Shown here one piece after another: positions 9,909-18,185 of a DNA stretch of 64,000 bases. The translations under genes were made by a program, and so were the position numbers. The notes beneath the pieces are model-generated. The model ran no database searches. It was given only the letters and a program-made list of their open reading frames with translations, and was not told the origin of the DNA. The first letter of the stretch is position 1, and each line of letters opens with the position of its first letter. Origin of the DNA: Bacteroidota bacterium (GTDB taxonomy: Bacteria; Bacteroidota; Bacteroidia; Chitinophagales; Chitinophagaceae); the NCBI GenBank assembly GCA_023423405.1, contig JAFAFR010000038.1:62001-126000 (forward strand), written 5' to 3'.

Positions 9909-11441
9909 ATGAAACGGATCTTCTCCTGCTGCCTGCTGCTTTCTATCGTATATAACAGTTATGCTCAAATGAATAACGCCGCTGCGCATCCCAATATCAT
10001 TTTTATTTTGTCCGATGATCATACTACCCAGGCCGTCTCGGCCTATGGCAGCAAGCTGACGGAAACGCCCAATATCGACCGCATAGCCCGTGAAGGGGCC
10101 ATCCTGCGGAACCAGTTCATCACCAACGCCATCTGCGGACCCAGCCGGGCCTGTTTCCTTACCGGTGTGTACAGCCACATCAACGGGTATAAATCCAACG
10201 AAAAACAGTTCGACAACAGCCAGGCCACTTTTCCTGAATGGTTGCAGCGCGCCGGTTACCAAACCGCCTGGATCGGCAAGATCCACCTGGAACCCATGCC
10301 GCGCGGGTTCGATTACTGGAAAGTGCTTTTCTCCCAGGGCGACTATTACAATCCCGATTTCAATACCGTTGATTCGGGCCGCGTACACCGTCATGGGTAT
10401 GTGACCGATATCATTACCAGCGAGTCGGTCCGCTGGCTGCAGGAGCGCGACCGCTCAAAACCTTTTTTCCTGGTGGTAGGTCATAAGGCCACGCACCGCG
10501 AATGGCTGCCGGCGCTGGAAGACCTCGGCGCTTACGATGATCGCGTGTTTCCGCTGCCACCCGGCTTCCACGACAACTATGTGAATCGTCCCGCCGCCGC
10601 TGCCCAGGACATGAGCATTGAAAAGACCATGCAGTTGCAGTACGACCTGAAAGTGCATGTAGACTTTGACAATATGCGCGATTACAGCCGCATGGACGCC
10701 GACCAGCGGAAAGTGTTTGCCGGTTACTATGAAGGAAAAATCAGTCGCGCTTTCGATTCGCTGCAACTGCAGGGCGAAGCGCTGCTGGAATGGAAGTACC
10801 AGCGCTACCTGCGTGATTATCTCGCAACAGCCCGCTCACTCGACCGCAATATCGGGCGCCTGCTGAATTGGATCGACAGTAATGACCTCAGTCGCAATAC
10901 CGTGGTGATCTATGCTTCCGACCAGGGCTTTTACCTGGGCGAGCACGGTTGGTTTGATAAACGCTTTATGTACGAGGAATCGCTGCGCACGCCTTTTGTG
11001 ATCCGCTATCCCGGTAAGATCAAACCGGGCACCAGCCTCGACGCTTTTACCCTGGGCATCGACTGGGGTCCCACGCTGCTCGATGTGGCCGGCATTTCCA
11101 CGCCCGACAGCATGCAGGGCCGCTCCTTCCTGCCGCTGCTGCTGCGTCAGAAACCGCCGAAACCCTGGCGCGACGAGGTGTACTATCATTACTACGAATA
11201 CCCCGAACCACACCGCGTGGCGCCACATTTCGGCATTCGTACCCAACGCTTCAAGCTGATCCGTTTCTACGGGCCCACCGATGCCTGGGAATTGTACGAT
11301 CTCCGCAAAGACAAAAATGAGCTGCACAACCTGTATAACGATAAGCAATATGCGCAGTACATAGCACCGCTGAAGAAACAGTTACGGGAACAGGTATTAC
11401 AGTATAAGGACAGCGAAGCGCTGGACGTACTGGAGCAATAA
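9909..11441 (+). CDS. Sulfatase (type I, formylglycine-dependent)
   Basis: Arylsulfatase-fold hydrolase of 510 residues with a signal peptide (cleavage after about residue 20, YAQ). Metal residues Asp36/Asp37 lie in ILSDDHT. The signature ICGPSRACFLTG places the cysteine to be converted to formylglycine at 76. GKIHLE (about 123-128) supplies Lys and His of the active site and ASDQGFYLGEHG (about 336-347) the second metal pair. Secreted Bacteroidota sulfatases usually desulfate polysaccharides, glycans or small aryl sulfates; the substrate cannot be told here. It is followed by a cytochrome gene after 135 nt and is not in a recognisable polysaccharide locus. Confidence 0.93.
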   Translation: MKRIFSCCLLLSIVYNSYAQMNNAAAHPNIIFILSDDHTTQAVSAYGSKLTETPNIDRIAREGAILRNQFITNAICGPSRACFLTGVYSHINGYKSNEKQFDNSQATFPEWLQRAGYQTAWIGKIHLEPMPRGFDYWKVLFSQGDYYNPDFNTVDSGRVHRHGYVTDIITSESVRWLQERDRSKPFFLVVGHKATHREWLPALEDLGAYDDRVFPLPPGFHDNYVNRPAAAAQDMSIEKTMQLQYDLKVHVDFDNMRDYSRMDADQRKVFAGYYEGKISRAFDSLQLQGEALLEWKYQRYLRDYLATARSLDRNIGRLLNWIDSNDLSRNTVVIYASDQGFYLGEHGWFDKRFMYEESLRTPFVIRYPGKIKPGTSLDAFTLGIDWGPTLLDVAGISTPDSMQGRSFLPLLLRQKPPKPWRDEVYYHYYEYPEPHRVAPHFGIRTQRFKLIRFYGPTDAWELYDLRKDKNELHNLYNDKQYAQYIAPLKKQLREQVLQYKDSEALDVLEQ

Positions 11442-11576
11442 CCGGGTTGATGGCAGACCGCAGCATTGCAGCGGCGAAAGGCCTTAAGAACAGTTCATAC
11501 GGCAAAAGCAGCAATTCAATAAGAGAAGGCTTTCCGCACGGGTTGCGCCGCAGTAGGTTTGCGGCAAACCTTTCTT

Positions 11577-12530
11577 ATGATCCGAAAAATTCTTCTCTGG
11601 ACAGTTGCCGTACTGGCATTCCTGGTGGCCGGCGTAAGCGTTGCCACCGGGTTCCGGCAGCACCTTCATTATGATGCACCCTTCCCTTCCATCCGCGCTT
11701 CCCGCGATACGGCGGTGATCCAGCGGGGGCGACATATTGTGCTGGGGCCGGGGCATTGCGTCGATTGTCACAGCAATGCGCCCAATAAAGACTCGGTGCT
11801 AAAGGCCGGCGGAGATCCCGAACTCACCGGTGGTTATGTGTTCAGTCTTCCTTTCGGTAAGTTCTATTCCCGCAATCTTACGCCTGATCCGGAAACAGGC
11901 ATTGGTAAGCGCAGCGATGCAGAGCTCGCCCGGATCATCCGCTATGGCGTGCATACCAACGGGGAAATGGTGTTGCCCTTTATGTCTTTCCAGAACCTGA
12001 CCGACAGCGACCTGGAGGCCGTGATCTCCTACCTGCGCTCGCTGCCGCCCGTGCACAACAAGGTGCCCGATCATGAGTACAATGCCATGGGTAAAGTGCT
12101 GAAGGCCTTCCTGCTCAAGCCTGAGGGACCAGCCGGGAAGCCACATCCTTATATCCAACCCGATACTTCGGTTGCCTATGGCCGTTACCTTGTGATGAAC
12201 GTGGCCAATTGTGGCGAATGCCATACCCGCCGCGATGGTACGGGTAAGCTGGTGGGCGAGCCGCTGGCCGGCGGAAGCCCTTTTGAAGAGGAAGGAAAAA
12301 CGTCGCTTACGCCACCCAATATCACACCCGATAGCAGCAGCCGCATCTTTGGATGGAGCCAGGATATATTCATGCAGCGTTTTCGCATGGGCAAGCTGAT
12401 CGCCCACAGCCATATGCCCTGGAATGCCTACAGCCGTATGACCGATGATGAACTGAAAGCCATTTACAATTACCTGCAGACAGTAAAGCCCGTACGCACC
12501 GTAACGCCAGTAATCGCCAATAAGCCCTGA
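11577..12530 (+). CDS. Diheme c-type cytochrome, membrane-anchored
   Basis: A 317-residue protein with an uncleaved or signal-anchor helix (about residues 4-23) and two heme-binding motifs, CVDCH (61-65) and CGECH (212-216), each in a cytochrome c domain. Met280 (SHMPW) and Met135 or Met131 are candidate sixth heme ligands. Such proteins serve as electron-transfer subunits of dehydrogenases, but no dehydrogenase is adjacent. I use the ATG at 11577; a TTG 18 nt upstream keeps the frame open but adds only six residues without family features. Confidence 0.9.
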   Translation: MIRKILLWTVAVLAFLVAGVSVATGFRQHLHYDAPFPSIRASRDTAVIQRGRHIVLGPGHCVDCHSNAPNKDSVLKAGGDPELTGGYVFSLPFGKFYSRNLTPDPETGIGKRSDAELARIIRYGVHTNGEMVLPFMSFQNLTDSDLEAVISYLRSLPPVHNKVPDHEYNAMGKVLKAFLLKPEGPAGKPHPYIQPDTSVAYGRYLVMNVANCGECHTRRDGTGKLVGEPLAGGSPFEEEGKTSLTPPNITPDSSSRIFGWSQDIFMQRFRMGKLIAHSHMPWNAYSRMTDDELKAIYNYLQTVKPVRTVTPVIANKP

Positions 12531-12574
12531 GAACTTCTTGCCATACTTGGGCTGCCCGGTGAGCCTTGGCGCAC

Positions 12575-13684
12575 TCAGAGTTTATTGCCCGCCTTCAGTT
12601 GCCCGATGATCTGCTCCACGTTCACTTTGTTGCCCGGATCGGGCGCCTGGGCCAGGGCTTTTTCGGCATAGCCGGCCGCTTTTTTCAGATCGCCTTCGGC
12701 AGAAAGCGCCCGCACCATACCCATATTGGTGGTGAATGTGTTGGGGAATTTTTCGTAGTTCTTTTTGAAAACGGCAATGGCTTCTTTGGTTTTGTTTTCT
12801 GCCAGGAGCCGGCGGGCATAATTGTGCGCCTGGTTCATGGTGGCCAGGGGCAGGGCCTGGTTCATGAGCTGCGTAGCTTCAGTTGTACGTCCCAGTTTGT
12901 CGAGTATGCCCGCCTTGGTGCTGAGAGTGGTGAAATTGGCCTGTCCAATGAACTGGCCGCTGACGGACATGTCGGCCCATTGCAGGGCTTCTTCCAGGTT
13001 GGTATTGTGCTGCAGGCAGTAGGCGGCGGCCTGGTTCCAGGACTGCCAGCCGGGCTGGAAACTTTTTTCTCCCCGCAGCTCGTTGCGGAAGGAAGCGAGT
13101 TGAATGGGAACGAGGTCAACGGTAACGGTAAAGGGTATGCGCCATTTTTCCCAGCGGAGGTTCACCACTGAACTGCTGTCGGTTTGATCGCTGAAAGTGT
13201 ATTCGAGCCATTCCTGGTTGTTCAGGCCTGTTTGCTGCTGCACATCCACGCGCAGGGCGTCTTCTTCAGAATCATAAAAAAAGGAACCCCAACTGGTATG
13301 GTTATTCGAAAAAATAAGCGTGCATTTATTTTCGTACACGGCAATATGGAAACCGTAAGTGCCGGCCGGCAACGGTTTCCCTTCAACCCTAACGCCGGTT
13401 GAAAAAGAAATGGTGGTGTTCTCATTGGCGCCGGCCCGCCAGGGGGCCTGCTTGCTGGTGCCGAAGCCGAGGTCGTTGAAACCATAGGGCACCAGTTTGC
13501 CCCATACCTGGCCTTCACGGCCCCGCACGGCCGGCCGGTCGTAGTGGATGGTAATGTCGGTAATGCCGATGGTTTCGCCCACCAGGGCTTTTTTGTTGCC
13601 GCCGTCGGGCGCTGTTTTGAGCTGGGCGGATGCGGGAATGCTGTAGAACACCGCCAGGGTGATCAGCACAAGAAGATGTTTCAT
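12575..13684 (-). CDS. DUF2911 domain protein with C-terminal TPR-like region
   Basis: An exported 369-residue protein: signal peptide ending near residue 20 (ASA), a DUF2911 domain (about 35-195) with the characteristic ITIHYDRPAVRGR and the WRAGANENTTISFS segment, then an alpha-helical tetratricopeptide-like C-terminal half (about 235-365). DUF2911 is widespread in Bacteroidota and has no established biochemical role. It converges on the cytochrome gene with a 44-nt gap. Confidence 0.88.
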   Translation of the reverse strand: MKHLLVLITLAVFYSIPASAQLKTAPDGGNKKALVGETIGITDITIHYDRPAVRGREGQVWGKLVPYGFNDLGFGTSKQAPWRAGANENTTISFSTGVRVEGKPLPAGTYGFHIAVYENKCTLIFSNNHTSWGSFFYDSEEDALRVDVQQQTGLNNQEWLEYTFSDQTDSSSVVNLRWEKWRIPFTVTVDLVPIQLASFRNELRGEKSFQPGWQSWNQAAAYCLQHNTNLEEALQWADMSVSGQFIGQANFTTLSTKAGILDKLGRTTEATQLMNQALPLATMNQAHNYARRLLAENKTKEAIAVFKKNYEKFPNTFTTNMGMVRALSAEGDLKKAAGYAEKALAQAPDPGNKVNVEQIIGQLKAGNKL

Positions 13685-14049
13685 GCCGTTGGTTTTGGTA
13701 ACCGGAAACTAATTATAAAAATGAAAAGGGGGAGTGAAATGGGATAAGTGGTCTGTGGTTTGGGGTTTGTGGTTTGGAGTTGGGGTCGCGCCGTTCTGTT
13801 GTTTTTTGAAATTTTATTAGTTCCATCACCCGCCAACGGCCTGCAGAGCGGCGGCGAATTACTGCTTATAATAAGTTGTAAACAAGGAAAACTGGCAGGA
13901 GCGATATCCGCTTTGCTACCTGGCCTGGCCCTCGCAGAAACTGGTATGGATCTAGGAGGCTCCCAGGCCAGCCTGAATTATGCTGGTAAACGGTACCGGA
14001 ATATCCACATCAAATATCCCAGAGGATCAGGGCGAAGCCTTTTCAATCA
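13685..14049. other. 365-nt gene-free stretch
   Basis: Lies upstream of the DUF2911 gene and downstream of the histone-like gene, both on the - strand, so it should hold the DUF2911 promoter and any terminator of the histone-like gene. I see a GT-rich two-unit tandem repeat (13754-13781) and a 9-bp inverted repeat CTGGCCTGG / CCAGGCCAG at 13920-13928 and 13963-13971 with a 34-nt loop. No convincing gene, tRNA or canonical Bacteroidota promoter was found. Confidence 0.5.
13754..13781 (+). repeat. Two-copy 14-bp GT-rich tandem repeat
   Basis: Two adjacent 14-bp units, TGTGGTTTGGGGTT and TGTGGTTTGGAGTT, differ by one base. They lie in a longer G/T-only stretch (about 13748-13785) with several runs of two to four G. 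No function is evident. Confidence 0.7.
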
Positions 14050-14436
14050 TCAGGATTTCCGCGTGGAGCTGCTCTTCCTTGTTGTGCTCTTTTTTGCTGC
14101 TGCCTTCCGAGGCATGGCTTTCTTCATCGCAGTTTTTCTTGCGGTTTTCTTCGTAGCGCTTTTCCTTGTCGCGGTTTTTTTCGTAGCTGTTTTCCGGGGT
14201 GCACTTTTCTTTGTTGCGCTTTTCTTTGTTGCTTTTTTCGCTGCATTTTTTTTCGTGGCGCTTTTCTTTTTCGGCACTTTAGCGCCTTCTTTTCGCGCTT
14301 CCGACAGGCCGATCGCTATAGCCTGCTTGGGGTTGGTTACTTTTCTGCCACTCCGGCCGCTTCTCAGCGTGCCTTCTTTTCTTTCGTGCATGGCTTTCTC
14401 CACCTTTGATTGCGCTTTTTTGGAATATTTTGCCAT
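14050..14436 (-). CDS. DUF6496 protein with histone H1-like lysine-rich tail
   Basis: A 128-residue, very basic protein. Residues 1-57 form a conserved DUF6496-type segment (GTLRSGRSGRKVTNPKQAIA is recognisable). Residues 58-128 are a low-complexity tail of Lys, Ala, Thr and Arg built on repeats such as ATKK and KKSA, like the C-terminal tails of histone H1 and bacterial H1-like proteins. Nonspecific DNA or RNA binding and nucleoid compaction are plausible, but this is inference from composition. The reverse strand gives an apparently open Phe/Val-rich frame caused only by the repeat composition. Confidence 0.85.
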   Translation of the reverse strand: MAKYSKKAQSKVEKAMHERKEGTLRSGRSGRKVTNPKQAIAIGLSEARKEGAKVPKKKSATKKNAAKKATKKSATKKSAPRKTATKKTATRKSATKKTARKTAMKKAMPRKAAAKKSTTRKSSSTRKS

Positions 14437-14578
14437 ATATGGTTTTTGAGGTGGGATAAAAATTTTGTGCCAGGCTGGAGGAAAATAATACCCAACTGTT
14501 TTTTCCAGCGGCCTCCGGCGCCGTTGATTCGCTGCGGCATATATCTTGTATGCAGCGGGATGTACACAATCACTACCA

Positions 14579-15244
14579 TTGAAGCATTCCTATTCTTTTG
14601 CCCGCCGTAATGGATTAAGCCTCGTATTGCTGGCCCTGATGATTGTTTTTCTGACCGCGCAATTCCTGACCGGCTGGACCGAAAAAAACAAGGAAAGGGG
14701 CGAAGAAGGCAAGCCCGCTTTGAGCATGGGCCAATACTTTCACAGCGGTCATTTCATACAGGCCACTTTTGAAAACTGGGAAAGCGAATTTCTGCAAATG
14801 ACCTTATATGTGCTGCTGACTGTTGGACTGCGGCAATTGGGTTCTTCCGAATCCAAAAAGATGGAAGGCGATGAAGCGGTTGACCGCGAGCCGCAACCGC
14901 ATGCAGATGCGCCCTGGCCGGTGAAAAGAGGTGGCATCTGGCTACAGATCTATAAGCGTTCTCTTTCCCTTGCGTTTGCCATCCTGTTCCTGCTTTCCTT
15001 TGCCCTGCATTTTTACGGCAGTCTGAAAGCCCACAATGAAGAGCAGTCCGACAAAGACCTGCCGCCAGATAGCTGGACAGATTATCTCTTCAATTCGCGG
15101 TTTTGGTTCGAATCCTTTCAGAACTGGCAGAGTGAATTTTTAGCGGTGGCTTCTATTGTGCTGCTTTCGATATGGCTGCGGCAAAAGGGTTCGCCCGAAT
15201 CCAAGCCGGTGGATGCGCCCTTCGGCCAAACCGGCAGCGAATGA
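14579..15244 (+). CDS. Membrane protein with two tandem DUF6766-like units
   Basis: A 221-residue protein from a TTG start, giving MKHSYSFARRNGLSLVLL, which fits the family opening; an earlier in-frame TTG at 14546 adds an unsupported extension. Each half has a long helix, a polar segment, and a second helix: NGLSLVLLALMIVFL ... FENWESEFLQM ... LRQLGSSESK, then SLSLAFAILFLLSF ... FQNWQSEFLAV ... LRQKGSPESK. Four membrane helices in total. Function unknown. Its stop overlaps the ATG of the CinA-like gene by 4 nt. Confidence 0.78.
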   Translation: MKHSYSFARRNGLSLVLLALMIVFLTAQFLTGWTEKNKERGEEGKPALSMGQYFHSGHFIQATFENWESEFLQMTLYVLLTVGLRQLGSSESKKMEGDEAVDREPQPHADAPWPVKRGGIWLQIYKRSLSLAFAILFLLSFALHFYGSLKAHNEEQSDKDLPPDSWTDYLFNSRFWFESFQNWQSEFLAVASIVLLSIWLRQKGSPESKPVDAPFGQTGSE

Positions 15245-15747
15245 AACCTTCTAATCATACAGCTTTGGATTTGTTTCCCGGTGCCTGCCTGGATAAGATC
15301 AGCCGCTTCCTGCGCAATAACAATGAAACCCTGGCTGTTGCTGAAAGCGTTACTTCCGGCTGGTTGCAAGCGGCTTTTTCTTCGGCCGATAAGGCCATCG
15401 AATTTTACCAGGGTGGGATCACGGCATACAATGTTGCCCAGAAATACCGGCACCTCGACGTGGAGCCCATTCATGCCCTGGCCCGCAATGCGGTGTCGGA
15501 AAAAGTAGCAACCGAAATGGCATTACATGTATGCTGGCTTTTTACCAGTGATTGGGGAATTGGCGTTACGGGTTATGCGAGTCCTGTTGCTGAATCCGGG
15601 CAAGAGCTTTTCGCTTATTATGCGGTCGCCAGCAGGGGTGAAATCAGGAAAGCGGAGCGGCTGTCAGCCCTACCCGGGGGATCCTTGAAAGTGCAGTTGT
15701 TGTATTGCAATTCGATATTGGAAAGCCTGGCGGGACTGATGGGCTGA
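15241..15747 (+). CDS. CinA C-terminal domain-like protein (nicotinamide-nucleotide amidohydrolase family)
   Basis: A 168-residue single-domain protein related to the CinA/PncC deamidase domain, which hydrolyses nicotinamide mononucleotide in pyridine-nucleotide salvage. LAVAESVTSGWLQAAFS matches the family AESCTGG segment, and FYQGGITAYN and WGIGVTGYASP match later core motifs. The usual Cys-Thr of AESCTGG is replaced by Val-Thr and the following Gly by Ser, so activity is uncertain. The ATG overlaps the upstream membrane-protein stop by 4 nt; the frame stays open upstream but only within that gene. Confidence 0.82.
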   Translation: MKPSNHTALDLFPGACLDKISRFLRNNNETLAVAESVTSGWLQAAFSSADKAIEFYQGGITAYNVAQKYRHLDVEPIHALARNAVSEKVATEMALHVCWLFTSDWGIGVTGYASPVAESGQELFAYYAVASRGEIRKAERLSALPGGSLKVQLLYCNSILESLAGLMG

Positions 15748-15752
15748 ACCCC

Positions 15753-16616
15753 TTACCCGTTGACGATTTCGCCGCCGTTGGGATGCAATACCTGTCCGCT
15801 CATATAACTGCTGTCTTCACTTGCCAGAAATACGTAACAAGGCGCAACTTCGGCGGGTTGTCCCGCTCTTCCCAGCGGCACTTCCGAGCCGAAACTGGCT
15901 ACTTTTTTCCGGGGAAAAGTGGTAGGAATCAGTGGCGTCCAGATTGGGCCCGGAGCCACTGCGTTCACGCGGATGCCTTTGTCGGCAAAATAGGCGCTCA
16001 GCGAGCGGGTCATGGATACAAGCGCGCCCTTGGTGGCGGAATAGTCGATCAGTCCCTTGCTGCCGCGATAAGCAGTTACCGAAGTGGTGATGATGATGCA
16101 GCCATTTTTTTCGAGTTTGTCTTCGGCCACCTGTACGAGGAATAATGGCGCCAGTATATTGGTGTCAAACGTAAGCCGGAGTTGCTTTTCGGTGATGTCG
16201 GCCAGCCTGGTTTCAGGAAACTGGACGGCGGCATTGTTGACCAGTATATCGAGCCGTCCGAAGTGAGCAACCGTTTTATTAACGATTTGGATGCAATTTT
16301 TCTTTTTGGTGATATCAAGTTTCAGCAACAGGCAGGAGCCGCCTGCTTCTTCGATTATCTGTTTGGTTGCCGTAGCTTCAACCGTATCTTTTTTGTACAC
16401 GATGGAAACATTTGCGCCTTCCTGCGCGAAGGCCACGGCCACGGCACGCCCGATACCGCTGTCGCCTCCGGTGATGATGGCTACTTTCCCCGCGAGCCTA
16501 TGTTGTTTTTTTTCACGAAAGAATTCGGGAGCCGGTTTCATGGCCGACTCCTGGCCCTGTTTTTTCCGGATGGTTTGCTCCGGCCGCAATGGCCTGGCTG
16601 GTTTGGATTTTTGCAT
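15753..16616 (-). CDS. SDR-family oxidoreductase (YghA/YhdF-like)
   Basis: NAD(P)-dependent short-chain dehydrogenase of 287 residues with an N-terminal extension of about 40 residues, as in the stress-related YghA/YhdF/YkvO group. The cofactor loop TGGDSGIGR spans 49-57, NNAA is at 127-130, and the catalytic residues are Ser179, Tyr192 and Lys196 (DYSATKGA). The physiological substrate is unknown. It ends 5 nt from the CinA-like gene, which reads toward it. Confidence 0.9.
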   Translation of the reverse strand: MQKSKPARPLRPEQTIRKKQGQESAMKPAPEFFREKKQHRLAGKVAIITGGDSGIGRAVAVAFAQEGANVSIVYKKDTVEATATKQIIEEAGGSCLLLKLDITKKKNCIQIVNKTVAHFGRLDILVNNAAVQFPETRLADITEKQLRLTFDTNILAPLFLVQVAEDKLEKNGCIIITTSVTAYRGSKGLIDYSATKGALVSMTRSLSAYFADKGIRVNAVAPGPIWTPLIPTTFPRKKVASFGSEVPLGRAGQPAEVAPCYVFLASEDSSYMSGQVLHPNGGEIVNG

Positions 16617-16941
16617 GAGTCATGATTTCAATTTGAGAGAAGAGCCCTGATGGGTTGATGCACAGGAACGGGATGCATTGCAGGATGCTTAAAAAATCGT
16701 GCCTTCCCCAGGCAGCCTGCCTTTGTGCCGAACTGCTCTTCCGGATTGGCGCGCCTGCGTCAAAACACAAAAAACCGCTATTGGTCTCTTGACCGGACGG
16801 AAGAAGGGAGTTATATTAGTCCATTCGCCCCTTCGCTGCCTATGAGGATGTGTGGGTATGTTATAGGCGCGATTAAAAATGTGTGAACGCAGTTATAAAA
16901 GATAAGATGCGTGAAACAGGTAACTAGCCCCGCAGCAGCCA
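16617..16941. other. 325-nt divergent intergenic region
   Basis: Separates the divergent SDR and membrane-protein genes and so should carry both promoters. Visible elements are a small palindrome AGGCAG-C-CTGCCT (16710-16722) and, on the + strand, TTGACC (16789-16794), a 17-nt spacer and TATATT (16812-16817), which resembles a sigma-70 promoter of the enterobacterial type rather than the Bacteroidota pattern. No gene was recognised. Confidence 0.45.
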
Positions 16942-17451
16942 ATGAACAGGAAGAAAATAATAAGACAAATAGTTGCAGAACTTCCCTGGCTGATGGCTTC
17001 AGCTGCGCTGTCGGTGCTGATTTGCATTGCTTTATTCGATACAGCTTTTCCCGATTCGGTTGATATTCATATTCACGACACCATGTTCGTCCTGGTGAGC
17101 ACCAATGTGACGCTGCCGGTCTTTACCCTGCTTCTCTTTTTCGTTTATTTCATCCGCGGAACCCGGCAATCTTTTCAAATGGCGCTTCCCAACTGGATAT
17201 TTTTGCTGGCCGGATTTGCCCTCCTGGTTGGTCTTTCCTGGTTGAACACATTCTTTGCACAAGAGTTTAGAGGGGAGTGGGTCGCCTATCCGCCCTTATC
17301 GGCGTTGGAAGACGATGTTATTTCAAAAACGGAACGCAGCCCTTTGACAAACCGGATCATCAATATATTGGTCGTGATCCAGGTTGTAATAGTAGCGATG
17401 ATGATCTTTGCTGCTTTTTGCTGGGGAAAGTCGAAACGAACCAAAGGGTGA
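16942..17451 (+). CDS. Four-helix integral membrane protein, unknown function
   Basis: A 169-residue protein with hydrophobic helices at about 13-31, 53-71, 82-100 and 136-158. After helix 1 it carries DIHIHDTMFV, a histidine-containing segment reminiscent of the HDTYFV loop of heme-copper oxidase subunit I, though the rest of the protein is too short to be an oxidase. I do not recognise a characterised family. It converges on pdxJ with only a 4-nt gap. Confidence 0.7.
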   Translation: MNRKKIIRQIVAELPWLMASAALSVLICIALFDTAFPDSVDIHIHDTMFVLVSTNVTLPVFTLLLFFVYFIRGTRQSFQMALPNWIFLLAGFALLVGLSWLNTFFAQEFRGEWVAYPPLSALEDDVISKTERSPLTNRIINILVVIQVVIVAMMIFAAFCWGKSKRTKG

Positions 17452-17455
17452 GAAT

Positions 17456-18172
17456 TCAAACCAGCTCCCTCTTATACAGTTGCACCGCATTTTCATAACC
17501 CAGGTACAGCGCATCGCAAACCAGCGCGTGTCCAATCGACACTTCATCCAGGTGGGGAACCTGCTGCGCGAAATACCGCAGGTTCTGCAGATCGAGGTCG
17601 TGGCCGGCGTTAATGCCGAGGCCCAGGGTGTGGGCCCGCGCCGCTGCTTTCGCGTAAGGAGCCACCGCCGCTTCCCGGCCGGCGGCATAGGCGCCGGCAT
17701 AGCCCTCGGTGTAGAGCTCAATCCGGTCGGTGCCGGTTTCGGCGGCGCCTTCCACCATGGCTTCCACCGGGTCAACAAAAATAGAGGTGCGGATGCCGGC
17801 ATTCCTGAAAACGGCGATCACATCGCGCAGGTAGTCGCGGTGCCGCAGCGTATCCCAGCCGTGGTTGGAGGTGATCTGTCCCAGGGCATCGGGTACCAGG
17901 GTCACCTGGTGGGGCTTCACTTCCAGTACCAGGTCGATGAACTTCTGTTCCTGGCAATTGCCTTCGATGTTGAACTCGGTGGTAATGATGGGACGTATGG
18001 CGCGCACATCGGCATAACGGATGTGGCGCTCGTCCGGGCGGGGATGCACGGTTACGCCATCTGCCCCGAAAACCTGGGCATCGATGGCCGCCTGCAATAC
18101 ATCGGGCCGGTTGCCCCCACGGCTGTTGCGCAACGTGGCGAATTTGTTGATGTTCACCGATAGCTTTGTCAT
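17456..18172 (-). CDS. pdxJ: Pyridoxine 5'-phosphate synthase
   Basis: Condenses 1-deoxyxylulose 5-phosphate with 3-amino-2-oxopropyl phosphate in the DXP-dependent vitamin B6 pathway. It has 238 residues. VTVHPRPDERHI gives His43, Arg45 and His50, and catalytic Glu70 (EFNIEG) and His191 (NAGHDLD) fall at the same numbers as in the E. coli enzyme. It is the last gene of the - strand set TPR lipoprotein-rpe-TonB receptor-pdxJ, 13 nt after the receptor. Confidence 0.97.
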   Translation of the reverse strand: MTKLSVNINKFATLRNSRGGNRPDVLQAAIDAQVFGADGVTVHPRPDERHIRYADVRAIRPIITTEFNIEGNCQEQKFIDLVLEVKPHQVTLVPDALGQITSNHGWDTLRHRDYLRDVIAVFRNAGIRTSIFVDPVEAMVEGAAETGTDRIELYTEGYAGAYAAGREAAVAPYAKAAARAHTLGLGINAGHDLDLQNLRYFAQQVPHLDEVSIGHALVCDALYLGYENAVQLYKRELV

Positions 18173-18185
18173 GCTGCAAAGATAA

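Noticed and set aside
13748..14449. A 233-codon + strand frame rich in Phe, Val and Ala with apparent membrane helices
   Set aside because: It is the reverse reading of the Lys-rich histone-like tail plus the GT repeat, so the hydrophobic look is compositional.
15241..15747. Calling the CinA-like gene a full competence/damage-inducible CinA
   Set aside because: Only the C-terminal deamidase-type domain is present and its key motif is altered; the MoaB-like N-terminal domain is missing.
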